From JALYUM01 sp036688685 (GTDB lineage: Bacteria; Pseudomonadota; Gammaproteobacteria; Burkholderiales; Burkholderiaceae_D): 64,000 nt of DNA. Location: NCBI RefSeq assembly GCF_036688685.1, contig NZ_JAQQPS010000017.1:1-64000 (forward strand), read 5' to 3'. The position numbers and the translations under genes are program-made. Positions 16,643 through 24,346 of the stretch are shown here, piece by piece. The notes beneath the pieces are model-generated. The model made no database searches. It saw only the letters and a program-made list of their open reading frames with translations, and had not been told where the DNA came from. Numbering within the stretch: position 1 is the stretch's first letter; every line of letters begins with the position of its first letter.

Positions 16643-19600
16643 ATGGATAGCCAAGACCGTTCGCAACGGACCCACCTCGTCGAACGCGCCGCGCGCAAAT
16701 TGCGCGGTGAATCTTCTCACCTCAGCACTGGAACCGATGATGCCGTGCCCCTCAATGAGGACAGCGTGACGCAGCACGTGCCGCCCCACCTGGCCGTGGT
16801 CGGCGCCGTGCCGGCCACCGATTCGTTGGCGCCCGGCGCCGGCGACATCGATCCACCGCCACCCGAAGACCCGCCCCAGCCGCGTTCACAACCGCCGCGT
16901 CGCAGCCGCATCAAACCGGCCTTGCTGCTGCTGTTGCTGGTGCTGCTGTCGATGTTCGCCTTCTGGGCCGTGCACGAATCGCGCACCTCGAACATGCAGG
17001 CCAGGTTCTTCAGCGAACTGGTGGCCAAGGCCAATTACAAGATGGAAGCGGGCGCCAGCAACGCCATCCGCTTCCCGAGCGACAGCCCGTACGACGAGCG
17101 GCTCGGCTACTCGAACCTGCCCGACTATCTCACCAAGCTCAAGGCGCGCGACTATTCCATCGCGGCACAGGCGCACCTGTCGCCGAAGATGCTGGAACTG
17201 TCCGACCTGGGCCTGTTCGCCACCTACCGCGAAAAAACCAAGGTCGGCCTCGAAATTCTCGACTGCCGCGCCGCGCCGCTGTTCACATCGCGCTTCCCGG
17301 AGCGCTACTACGCCAAATTCGACGAAGCACCGCCACTGCTGGTGGCCAGCCTGCTGTTCATCGAAAACCGCGAACTGCTTGACACCACCTACCCGAAGCG
17401 CAATCCGGCAGTGGAATGGGACCGCTTCTCGAAAGCCGTGTTCGACAAATCGCTGCACTCGGTCGGCATCGGCAGCGGCGGACGCGTGGCAGGCGGCAGC
17501 ACGCTGGCAACGCAAATCGAAAAGTACCGCCACTCGCCGGAAGGGCGCACCAGTTCGCTGTCCGACAAATTGACGCAGATGGCCTCGGCCACCTTGCGCG
17601 CCTACCAGGGCGGCGAAGACACCACCGTCGCGCGGCGCCAGATCGTGCTCGATTATTTGAACACGGTGCCGCTGTCGGCCAAGGGCGGCTACGGTGAAGT
17701 GAACGGCATCGGCGACGGGCTGTGGGTCTGGTACGGGCGCGACTTCGCCGAAGTGAACCGCGAACTGAAAGGTGATGTCACATCGCCGCAAGCCGTGCTG
17801 GCCTATAAGGAGGCACTGTCGCTGATGATCGCCCAGCGCCGTCCGGCCTACTACCTGGGCGCCGGCGAAAAAGACCTCGAAACCCTCACCAACAGCCACC
17901 TGCGGGTGCTGGCCCAGGCCGGTGTCATCACGCCGGCATTGCGCGACAAGGCCATTGCCACCGTGCTGCATCCGGCGCTGCACTCCGGCGTGGCGGCGCC
18001 GGTGGCCAACACCTTCACGTCGCGCAAGGCGTCGAACGCCATCCGCGCGCATCTGGCCGGCCTGCTGGGCGACTCGCGCCTGTACAACGTCGACCGCCTC
18101 GATCTGTCGGTCACTACCACGCTCGACGGCAGCGCCCAGAAGGCGGTTACCGAAGCGCTGCGCCGCCTGCGCGACCAGGAAACCGCAGTGGCTGCCGGTC
18201 TCACCGGCAAGGGCATGCTGGGCAATGGCGACCCGTCCAAAGTGGTTTACAGTTTCACGCTGATGGAGCGCGGCAAGGACGTCAATTACCTGCGCATCCA
18301 GACCGATAACTACGACCAGCCGCTCGACATCAACGAAGGCGCCAAGCTCGATCTCGGCTCCACCGCCAAGCTGCGCACGCTTGTCACGTACCTCGACATC
18401 GTCGACCAGCTGCACCAGCGCTACGAGCCGCAGGATGTGGGGGCGTTGAAAAAGATCGTCATCGATCCGAAGGACCACCTGTCGCGCTGGGCCGTTGATT
18501 ATTTCCTGGCTGCGCCAAAGGACCGCGGCCTGAAGGCCATGCTGGACGCGGCAATGGAGCGCAAGTACTCGGGCAACCCGGGCGAAGGCTTCTTCACCGG
18601 CGGCGGCTTGCATACCTTCGGCAACTTCAGCAAGAACGACGACTCGAAAATCCTGACCGTCACCGAGGGCCTGCGCCACTCGACCAACCTGCTGTTCGTG
18701 CGCCTGATGCGCGACGTGGTGCGCTACTACATGTTCCAGTTGCCGGGTTCCTCGGCCGCGCTGCTGGCCGACGCCGATGACCCGCGCCGCGCCGAATATC
18801 TGGCCCGCTTCGCCGACCGCGAAGGGCGCGACTTCCTGATGCGCTTTTATCAGAAATACCGCGGCAAGGATGCCATTGAGGCCGAAAAACTGCTGCTGGC
18901 CAGCATGCGTCCGACCCCGTCGCGCCTGGCCGCCACCTACCGCACCGTCGAGCCGACCGCCACGCTGGAGCAGTTCGGCAAGTTCGTGCACGACAACCTG
19001 CCGTCGGCGAACGAAGTCGATGATGCTCGCGTCGTCAAGATGTATGCAACCTACGATCCGGGCGCGATGTCGCTGGCCGACCGCGGCTACGTGTCGTCGA
19101 TCCACCCGCTCGAACTGTGGCTGGTGGGTTATATGCGCAAGCATCCGAAAGCGAACTGGGACGAGCTGTCGAAGGCCAGCGTCAAGGAACGCCAGGAAGT
19201 GTATTCGTGGCTGTTCAAGACGCACCACAAATATGCCCAGGACCGCCGCATCGCCGGCCTGATCGAAGTCGAAGCCTTCCTGAAAATCCACGCGCAGTGG
19301 AAGAAGATGGGCTATCCGTTCGACTCGCTGGTGCCGTCTTATGCCACCACACTCGGCGCGTCGGCCGACCGTCCCGCCGCGCTGGCCGAGATGATGGGCA
19401 TTATCATCAATGGCGGCGTGCGCAAGCCGGTCGAGCGCATCAATGCGCTGCACTTCGCCGAAAAAACGCCGTACGAAACGCTGGTCAAGCACACGGTTGC
19501 CGGCGCGCGCGAGCGCGTCATTTCCGCCGACGTGGCGCGCACCGCGGCCGATGCGATTCGGGGTGTGGTCTCGGACGGCACTGCCAAGCGTGTCAAGGAA

Positions 19601-19939
19601 GCATTCAAGCAGGCCGATGGCAGCATCATCGCCGTGGGTGGCAAGACCGGTACCGGCGACCAGCGCTTCGATGTCTACGCCAAGGGCGGCCGCCTGGTCG
19701 AGTCGCGCTTCGTAAACCGTTCGGCCACCTTCGTCTTCAACATCGGCGAGCGCTTTTTTGGCAGCATGACGGCGTACGTGCACGGCCCCGAGGCCGCGAA
19801 CTACGACTTCACCAGCGCCTTGCCGGTGCAACTGCTGGTGACGCTGGCGCCGACGCTGATGCCGATGATCGAGCCGCAGAAGTCGGCAACAGCACCGGCA
19901 GCGGCGGCGACGCCCGTGCTTAAAACCTGCACGCAGTGA
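16643..19939 (+). CDS. Divergent class-A penicillin-binding protein (transglycosylase/transpeptidase)
   Basis: A 1098-residue membrane-anchored peptidoglycan synthase homologue. It has a Pro-rich cytoplasmic tail (1-90), one membrane helix (91-110), a GT51-like domain (about 200-400) and a penicillin-binding domain. The transpeptidase motifs are intact: STAK (Ser573), STN (Ser680) and KTGT (Lys1001). The GT51 motifs are degenerate: the usual EDxxFxxH reads ENRELLD (Glu241) and the GGSTxxQQ box reads GGSTLATQ (284-291). It is much longer than E. coli PBP1a/1b, with a large helical insert (about 690-900). The GTG start of the next gene overlaps its stop. I infer a specialised, not housekeeping, cell-wall enzyme. 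Confidence 0.88.
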   Translation: MDSQDRSQRTHLVERAARKLRGESSHLSTGTDDAVPLNEDSVTQHVPPHLAVVGAVPATDSLAPGAGDIDPPPPEDPPQPRSQPPRRSRIKPALLLLLLVLLSMFAFWAVHESRTSNMQARFFSELVAKANYKMEAGASNAIRFPSDSPYDERLGYSNLPDYLTKLKARDYSIAAQAHLSPKMLELSDLGLFATYREKTKVGLEILDCRAAPLFTSRFPERYYAKFDEAPPLLVASLLFIENRELLDTTYPKRNPAVEWDRFSKAVFDKSLHSVGIGSGGRVAGGSTLATQIEKYRHSPEGRTSSLSDKLTQMASATLRAYQGGEDTTVARRQIVLDYLNTVPLSAKGGYGEVNGIGDGLWVWYGRDFAEVNRELKGDVTSPQAVLAYKEALSLMIAQRRPAYYLGAGEKDLETLTNSHLRVLAQAGVITPALRDKAIATVLHPALHSGVAAPVANTFTSRKASNAIRAHLAGLLGDSRLYNVDRLDLSVTTTLDGSAQKAVTEALRRLRDQETAVAAGLTGKGMLGNGDPSKVVYSFTLMERGKDVNYLRIQTDNYDQPLDINEGAKLDLGSTAKLRTLVTYLDIVDQLHQRYEPQDVGALKKIVIDPKDHLSRWAVDYFLAAPKDRGLKAMLDAAMERKYSGNPGEGFFTGGGLHTFGNFSKNDDSKILTVTEGLRHSTNLLFVRLMRDVVRYYMFQLPGSSAALLADADDPRRAEYLARFADREGRDFLMRFYQKYRGKDAIEAEKLLLASMRPTPSRLAATYRTVEPTATLEQFGKFVHDNLPSANEVDDARVVKMYATYDPGAMSLADRGYVSSIHPLELWLVGYMRKHPKANWDELSKASVKERQEVYSWLFKTHHKYAQDRRIAGLIEVEAFLKIHAQWKKMGYPFDSLVPSYATTLGASADRPAALAEMMGIIINGGVRKPVERINALHFAEKTPYETLVKHTVAGARERVISADVARTAADAIRGVVSDGTAKRVKEAFKQADGSIIAVGGKTGTGDQRFDVYAKGGRLVESRFVNRSATFVFNIGERFFGSMTAYVHGPEAANYDFTSALPVQLLVTLAPTLMPMIEPQKSATAPAAAATPVLKTCTQ

Positions 19940-21330
19940 GTGAGGAGCGGCGTGCATCTACAAGGGCCAGCGGGGCAGGTGCAAAAATCCTGACCCGTAT
20001 CCGCGCCTTCTCCCATTTTTCACTGCGCGACTTTCTGGTCGCTGCCGGTCCGACCATCGTGCTGGTGGCGACAGCCTTGTTCGCCGCGTGGTGGATCGTC
20101 GACCCGGCGCCGCCGAAATACGTCAGCATGGCCACCGGCCAGGAAAACAGTGCCTACGATGCGTTCGGCAAGCAGTACCTGCAGCGCCTTGCCAAAAACG
20201 ATATTGCGGTCACCTTGCAACCGTCGCTCGGCTCGCAGGATAATCTGCAGCGACTCATCGACGGGAAAGTCGATATTGCGTTCGTGCAAAGCGGTTCGGC
20301 CGGCGCGGCCCAGGCCAGTGCCGCGGGACTGGAATCGCTGGGCAGCCTGTTTACCGAACCGGTTTGGCTGTTCATGCGCGAACCGGTCGCCGTCACCGAG
20401 CTGACCAGCCTGCGTGGCCTGCGCATCAACCTCGGTCCCGCCGGCACCGGCGTGCCCAAATTGTTTGAACAGGTGCTCGACGTGAACGGGGTCGAACTGC
20501 AGGACCTGAAAGTCACGTCCCTGGAAAACACCCCGGCCACGATGGCGCTGCTGGACGGCAGCATCGATGGCCTGGTGTTCAGTTCGGCGCCGGAAGCGCC
20601 GTTGATCCAGATGCTGCTGCAAACGCCCGGCATCAGGCTGTTCAACTTCGCCCAGGCCGAAGCCTACACGCGCCGCTTGCCGTTTCTGTCGCACGTGGTG
20701 CTGCCGCGCGGGATCGTCGACCTGGGGCGCGATATCCCGGCCCAGGATTACCACCTGATTGCGCCGACCGCCACGCTGGTCGCGCGCGCAGACGTGCACC
20801 CGGCCCTGATCGAACTGTTCGTGCAGGCGGCGTCAAATATCCATGGCGGCACTGGCTGGTTTCAGCAGCAGGGCCAGTTCCCGTCGCCGCGCTACACCGA
20901 GATTCCGGTGGCGCCCGGCGCCGCCAAGTTCTACCGCGACGGCCCGCCGCTGATGCAGCGTTACATGCGTTTCTGGCTGGCCAATCTGTTCGAGCGGATG
21001 GGCGTGATCGCGGTGGCGCTGGCTGCGCTGATCATTCCCCTGTCGAAGATTGTGCCGCCGCTGTACGTGTGGCGGATCCGCTCGCGCGTGTACCGCTGGT
21101 ACGGGCAACTGCGTGCGGTGGAGCAGCAGCTGGCGCAGTCGGTCGACGGCGAGGGGCGGGCAGGGCTGTGCGATGCATTGCTCAAGCGCCTGGACGAAAT
21201 CGAGGCGGGGGTGAACCAGGTGTCGATTCCGCTGGCGTTTGCCGATTCCCTGTATGGGCTGCGCAATCACATCAATTTTGTCAGGCAGCGGGTGCGAGCG
21301 GCGGCGTCGGTCGATGTGGCGAAGCCGTAA
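19936..21330 (+). CDS. TAXI family solute-binding protein, membrane-anchored
   Basis: A 464-residue protein of the TAXI (TRAP-associated extracytoplasmic) binding family. It has an N-terminal membrane helix (about 33-54), a binding domain beginning YVSMATGQENSAYDAFGKQY with the SGSAGAAQAS segment, a second membrane helix (about 355-378), and a cytoplasmic basic/coiled C-terminus. No TRAP permease gene is nearby, so a transport role is doubtful. The GTG start overlaps the PBP stop (GTGA), indicating coupled translation. A sensing or scaffolding role with the PBP is inference. Confidence 0.85.
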   Translation: MSEERRASTRASGAGAKILTRIRAFSHFSLRDFLVAAGPTIVLVATALFAAWWIVDPAPPKYVSMATGQENSAYDAFGKQYLQRLAKNDIAVTLQPSLGSQDNLQRLIDGKVDIAFVQSGSAGAAQASAAGLESLGSLFTEPVWLFMREPVAVTELTSLRGLRINLGPAGTGVPKLFEQVLDVNGVELQDLKVTSLENTPATMALLDGSIDGLVFSSAPEAPLIQMLLQTPGIRLFNFAQAEAYTRRLPFLSHVVLPRGIVDLGRDIPAQDYHLIAPTATLVARADVHPALIELFVQAASNIHGGTGWFQQQGQFPSPRYTEIPVAPGAAKFYRDGPPLMQRYMRFWLANLFERMGVIAVALAALIIPLSKIVPPLYVWRIRSRVYRWYGQLRAVEQQLAQSVDGEGRAGLCDALLKRLDEIEAGVNQVSIPLAFADSLYGLRNHINFVRQRVRAAASVDVAKP

Positions 21331-21335
21331 GCACC

Positions 21336-21389
21336 ACCGGCATCAAGACCGTCACCAGCATGAAGACCGTCACCAGCATCAAGACCGTC
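21336..21389 (+). repeat. 18-bp tandem repeat, three copies
   Basis: Three head-to-tail copies of an 18-bp unit (consensus ACCAGCATCAAGACCGTC) differ at one position each. They begin 6 nt after the TAXI gene stop and run directly into the palindromic repeat at 21391. The units are intergenic in the assigned annotation. Confidence 0.85.
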
Positions 21390-21470
21390 ACCCCGGCGAA
21401 GGCCGGGGCCCATACAGCGTCGAGCGTACTGTTTCGCTTATTGAGCATGGGTCCCGACGTTCGTCGGGAT
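21390..21470. repeat. REP/BIME-like repeat pair
   Basis: A perfect hairpin CCCCGGC-GAAG-GCCGGGG (21391-21408) and a second CCCGACG-TT-CGTCGGG (21453-21468) bracket about 44 bp of spacer. This is the head and tail organisation of dispersed palindromic elements often found between convergent genes in these genomes. It lies between the convergent TAXI and rhodanese genes. Confidence 0.75.
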
Positions 21471-21530
21471 GACGGCGCGACAGTCGCGGAAAAAAGGGGG
21501 GGGATGCGTGCGCTCAAGCCCTTGAAACCG

Positions 21531-21989
21531 TTACGCCCCCATCCACGGCAAGCCCGCCTTGCACCACCCGCCGACGCTCTTGCGGTGTCCTTCCGCATCC
21601 TTGTCGCCTTCGAAACCCTCCAGGATATCGAACGCATTCTGATAGCCCCGCTCGGTCGCCACCCGCGCCGCGTGCCTTGAGCGCACGCCCGATCTGCACA
21701 GGAACATCAGCACCTCGTCGCGCGACGCGACTTGATCGAGCTGTTCGGCAAAGACCGGATTGGGCACGCCACCCGGCCAGGTACTCCATTCGACCGCGGC
21801 ATGCTGTGTGACGGGAATGACGACCTTGCCGACCCAGTCACGTTCAGCATTGGTGCGTACATCGATCAGTTTGACTTTGGGGTCGCCCTGCAACAGCGCA
21901 TACGCTTCCTGCGGCGTGACGGCGCCGGCATACGGTTGGTCCAGCGCCCGGGTGCGGGCGGCGGCAAGTAGACGTTCGGTGGAACTCAT
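21531..21989 (-). CDS. Rhodanese-like domain protein
   Basis: A 152-residue single-domain rhodanese with the active-site loop CRSGVRS in MFLCRSGVRSRHAA and the KLIDVRTNAERDWVG signature. These proteins transfer sulfane sulfur through a cysteine persulfide. The protein is cytoplasmic, with no signal peptide. The N-terminal segment TPQEAYALL is typical. It is convergent with the TAXI gene and divergent from glnA, so its promoter region overlaps the NtrC sites upstream of glnA; shared regulation is possible but unproven. Confidence 0.92.
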   Translation of the reverse strand: MSSTERLLAAARTRALDQPYAGAVTPQEAYALLQGDPKVKLIDVRTNAERDWVGKVVIPVTQHAAVEWSTWPGGVPNPVFAEQLDQVASRDEVLMFLCRSGVRSRHAARVATERGYQNAFDILEGFEGDKDAEGHRKSVGGWCKAGLPWMGA

Positions 21990-22020
21990 GGCGGTAGCCT
22001 CAGTAGATACAAATGCGAAT

Positions 22021-22079
22021 GCACAAAATCGGTGCGCACCATCCGGGTGCGCTGCTGATCGAATGCACTAGTGCGGTGC
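22021..22079 (+). promoter_or_regulatory. NtrC enhancer sites upstream of glnA
   Basis: Three matches to the NtrC dyad GCACC-N5-GGTGC are present. 22036-22050 is perfect; 22065-22079 (GCACT-N5-GGTGC) and 22021-22035 (GCACA-N5-GGTGC) each carry one mismatch. The two right-hand sites are 29 bp apart centre to centre, about three helical turns. They lie about 110-165 bp upstream of the sigma-54 promoter, the expected distance for NtrC activation. Confidence 0.85.
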
Positions 22080-22187
22080 GTTTTGATCGTGCTCAACAAT
22101 ACTCGAAATCGGCGCGCAAAAGCCTATTCTAAGCGCTCACTACGGGGTTTTCCATTCCTCGCGGGTAGTGGTGTATTGACATTAAGC

Positions 22188-22204
22188 TGGCATGGATTCT
22201 GCTA
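22188..22204 (+). promoter_or_regulatory. Sigma-54 promoter of glnA
   Basis: TGGCAT-N7-TGCT places GG (22189-22190) and GC (22201-22202) exactly 10 nt apart, the -24/-12 spacing of RpoN promoters. An extended -10 sigma-70 element (TG-C-TATTAT, 22200-22208) overlaps it, so a second, constitutive start is possible. The leader to the glnA ATG is about 60 nt. Confidence 0.82.
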
Positions 22205-22271
22205 TTATCGCTGGGTGCTCGTGGTGCTGCTAACAAGGCCACCACGCCCCCTTTTCATTTAGGAGAAACGA

Positions 22272-23687
22272 ATGGCAATGTCCGCCGCAGAAGTACTGCA
22301 AATGGTTAAAGACAACGAAGTAAAATTCGTTGATTTCCGCTTCGCCGATACGCGCGGCAAAGAGCAACACGTGACGGTTCCCGTGTCGCACTTTGACCTC
22401 GACAAATTTGAGTCCGGCCATGCCTTCGACGGTTCGTCGATCGCCGGCTGGAAAGGGATCGAAGCGTCGGACATGCTCCTGATGCCAGACCCGGCTACCG
22501 CCAACATCGACCCGTTCATGGAAGAGACCACGCTGTTCATGCAGTGCGACGTCATCGAACCGTCGGACGGCAAGGGCTACGACCGCGACCCGCGCTCGAT
22601 CGCCAAGCGCGCCGAGGCTTACCTGAAATCGTCCGGCATGGGCGACACCGCCTATTTCGGTCCTGAGCCAGAGTTCTTCATCTTTGATTCGGTGCGCTGG
22701 AAAATCGACATGTCCGGCTGCTTCGTCAAAATCGACTCCGACGAATCGTCGTGGGCGACCGATGCCAAGACCGAAGGCGGCAACAGCGGCCATCGTCCGA
22801 CCGTCAAGGGCGGCTACTTCCCGGTACCACCAGTGGACAGCTTCCAGGACATGCGTTCGGAAATGTGCCTGATCCTTGAATCGCTCGGCATTCCGGTCGA
22901 AGTGCACCACCACGAAGTGGCCGGCGCCGGCCAGAACGAAATCGGCACCCGCTTCTCGACCCTGGTCGAGCGCGCAGACTGGACCCAGAACCTGAAATAC
23001 GTGGTCTGGAACGTGGCCCACAGCTACGGTAAAACCGCCACCTTCATGCCAAAACCGATCGTTGGCGACAACGGCTCGGGCATGCACGTGCACCAGTCGA
23101 TCTGGAAAGACGGCAAGAACCTGTTCGCCGGCGACGGCTATGCCGGCCTGTCCGATACCGCCCTGTACTACATCGGCGGCATCATCAAGCACGCCAAGGC
23201 GCTCAACGCCATCACCAACCCGGGCACCAACTCGTACAAGCGCCTGGTGCCTGGCTACGAAGCACCGGTCAAACTGGCGTACTCGGCCCGTAACCGTTCC
23301 GCGTCGATCCGCATCCCGCACGTCGCCAATCCAAAAGGCCGTCGCATCGAGACCCGTTTCCCGGATCCACTGGCCAACGTCTACCTGTGCTTCGCGGCAC
23401 TGCTGATGGCCGGCCTGGACGGTATCGCCAACAAGATCCACCCGGGCGAAGCAGCGTCGAAAGACCTGTACCACCTGCCGCCGGAAGAAGACGCGCTGAT
23501 CCCGACCGTCTGCGCTTCGCTGGAAGAAGCCCTCGACGCACTGAACAAGGACCGCGAGTTCCTGACCCGTGGCGGCGTGTTCTCCGATTCGATGATCGAT
23601 GCCTACATCGAACTGAAAATGCAGGAAGTGACCCGCATGCGCATGACGACCCATCCGGTCGAGTTCGATATGTACTACTCCTGCTAA
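22272..23687 (+). CDS. glnA: Glutamine synthetase type I
   Basis: ATP-dependent amidation of glutamate to glutamine, the main ammonium-assimilation reaction. The 471-residue GSI-beta enzyme contains the DGSSIAGWKGIEASDM latch region, the catalytic NGSGMHVHQS segment, and the adenylylation site Tyr400 in KDLYHLPPEED. That tyrosine is the target of GlnE, encoded at the right end of this window. The start has AGGAGA upstream. A leader with NtrC sites and a sigma-54 promoter precedes it, and a strong terminator separates it from the DUF4124-ntrBC genes. Confidence 0.98.
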   Translation: MAMSAAEVLQMVKDNEVKFVDFRFADTRGKEQHVTVPVSHFDLDKFESGHAFDGSSIAGWKGIEASDMLLMPDPATANIDPFMEETTLFMQCDVIEPSDGKGYDRDPRSIAKRAEAYLKSSGMGDTAYFGPEPEFFIFDSVRWKIDMSGCFVKIDSDESSWATDAKTEGGNSGHRPTVKGGYFPVPPVDSFQDMRSEMCLILESLGIPVEVHHHEVAGAGQNEIGTRFSTLVERADWTQNLKYVVWNVAHSYGKTATFMPKPIVGDNGSGMHVHQSIWKDGKNLFAGDGYAGLSDTALYYIGGIIKHAKALNAITNPGTNSYKRLVPGYEAPVKLAYSARNRSASIRIPHVANPKGRRIETRFPDPLANVYLCFAALLMAGLDGIANKIHPGEAASKDLYHLPPEEDALIPTVCASLEEALDALNKDREFLTRGGVFSDSMIDAYIELKMQEVTRMRMTTHPVEFDMYYSC

Positions 23688-23741
23688 CAAGCAGACAACA
23701 ACGGGTAGTAAAAACACCAGAAAGTGTTACGCTGGTGTAAC

Positions 23742-23778
23742 AAACGCGAGCAAAGCCCTGGCTTTCCTCGCGTTTTTT
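23742..23778 (+). terminator. Terminator of glnA
   Basis: A long hairpin (AAACGCGAG/CTCGCGTTT, 23742-23750 with 23767-23775, with inner pairing AAAGCC/GGCTTT) is followed by a T-run. A second weaker hairpin ACACCAG/CTGGTGT (about 23714-23740) precedes it. Confidence 0.88.
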
Positions 23779-23842
23779 CATGGATGCGGTATATTTTGGC
23801 TGACTTTATAGACGCACGGCATCGCCCGTGCTTATCCTCCCG

Positions 23843-24346
23843 ATGCGAATGACAATCCGACTTGCTACAGGCGCGTTTGCGGCCTGTGCCGCCCTGCTGT
23901 GTGGCGGCGCCCACGCCCAGTCGGCCATTTATAAATGCGTCGATGCGCAGGGCCGCGTGGAGTTTACCGACGTCAGCAAAGCCGGCTGCAAGTCGCTCGA
24001 TTTGCCCGGCTCCTATCCTGCGCCGGTGCGCCGCGGTGGTGCGAGCTCGCGCCAGGGTAGTGCGTCTGCACCAATCGCAAGTCCGGCCAATTTCCCGCGC
24101 GTTGACGGGGCCGCGCAAAAGGCCCGCGACGACGACCGCCGCGGCATCCTCAGCGAAGAACTGCGCGCCGAAGAAAAAAAGCTGGCCGACCTGAAGGCTG
24201 GCTACAACGGCGGCGAGCCTGAACGCCAGGGCAATGAAAAGAACTACGCCAAATACCAGGAACGGGTCGCCTCGATGAAAGAAGACATCGCCCGCGCCGA
24301 GCGCAATATCGAAGCGCTGCGGCGTGAAATGTCGAATATCCGATGA
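23843..24346 (+). CDS. DUF4124 domain-containing exported protein
   Basis: A 167-residue protein with a signal peptide (cleavage after AHA, about residue 26). A DUF4124 module follows (AIYKCVDAQGRVEFTDVSKAGCKSLDL, with two cysteines), then a disordered Ser/Pro/Arg linker, and a C-terminal charged coiled coil (about 95-167). Function is unknown; related proteins are periplasmic. The start is uncertain: GTG 23828 or ATG 23849 are alternatives, and no strong ribosome-binding site is visible. Its stop overlaps the ntrB start (ATGA), so ntrB translation is coupled to it. Confidence 0.83.
   Translation: MRMTIRLATGAFAACAALLCGGAHAQSAIYKCVDAQGRVEFTDVSKAGCKSLDLPGSYPAPVRRGGASSRQGSASAPIASPANFPRVDGAAQKARDDDRRGILSEELRAEEKKLADLKAGYNGGEPERQGNEKNYAKYQERVASMKEDIARAERNIEALRREMSNIR

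Noticed and set aside
16886..19957. Very long open frame on the minus strand antisense to the PBP gene
   Set aside because: Low-complexity Arg/His/Gln composition from GC-rich codon bias; no motif, start or conserved domain. It is a shadow of the real gene.
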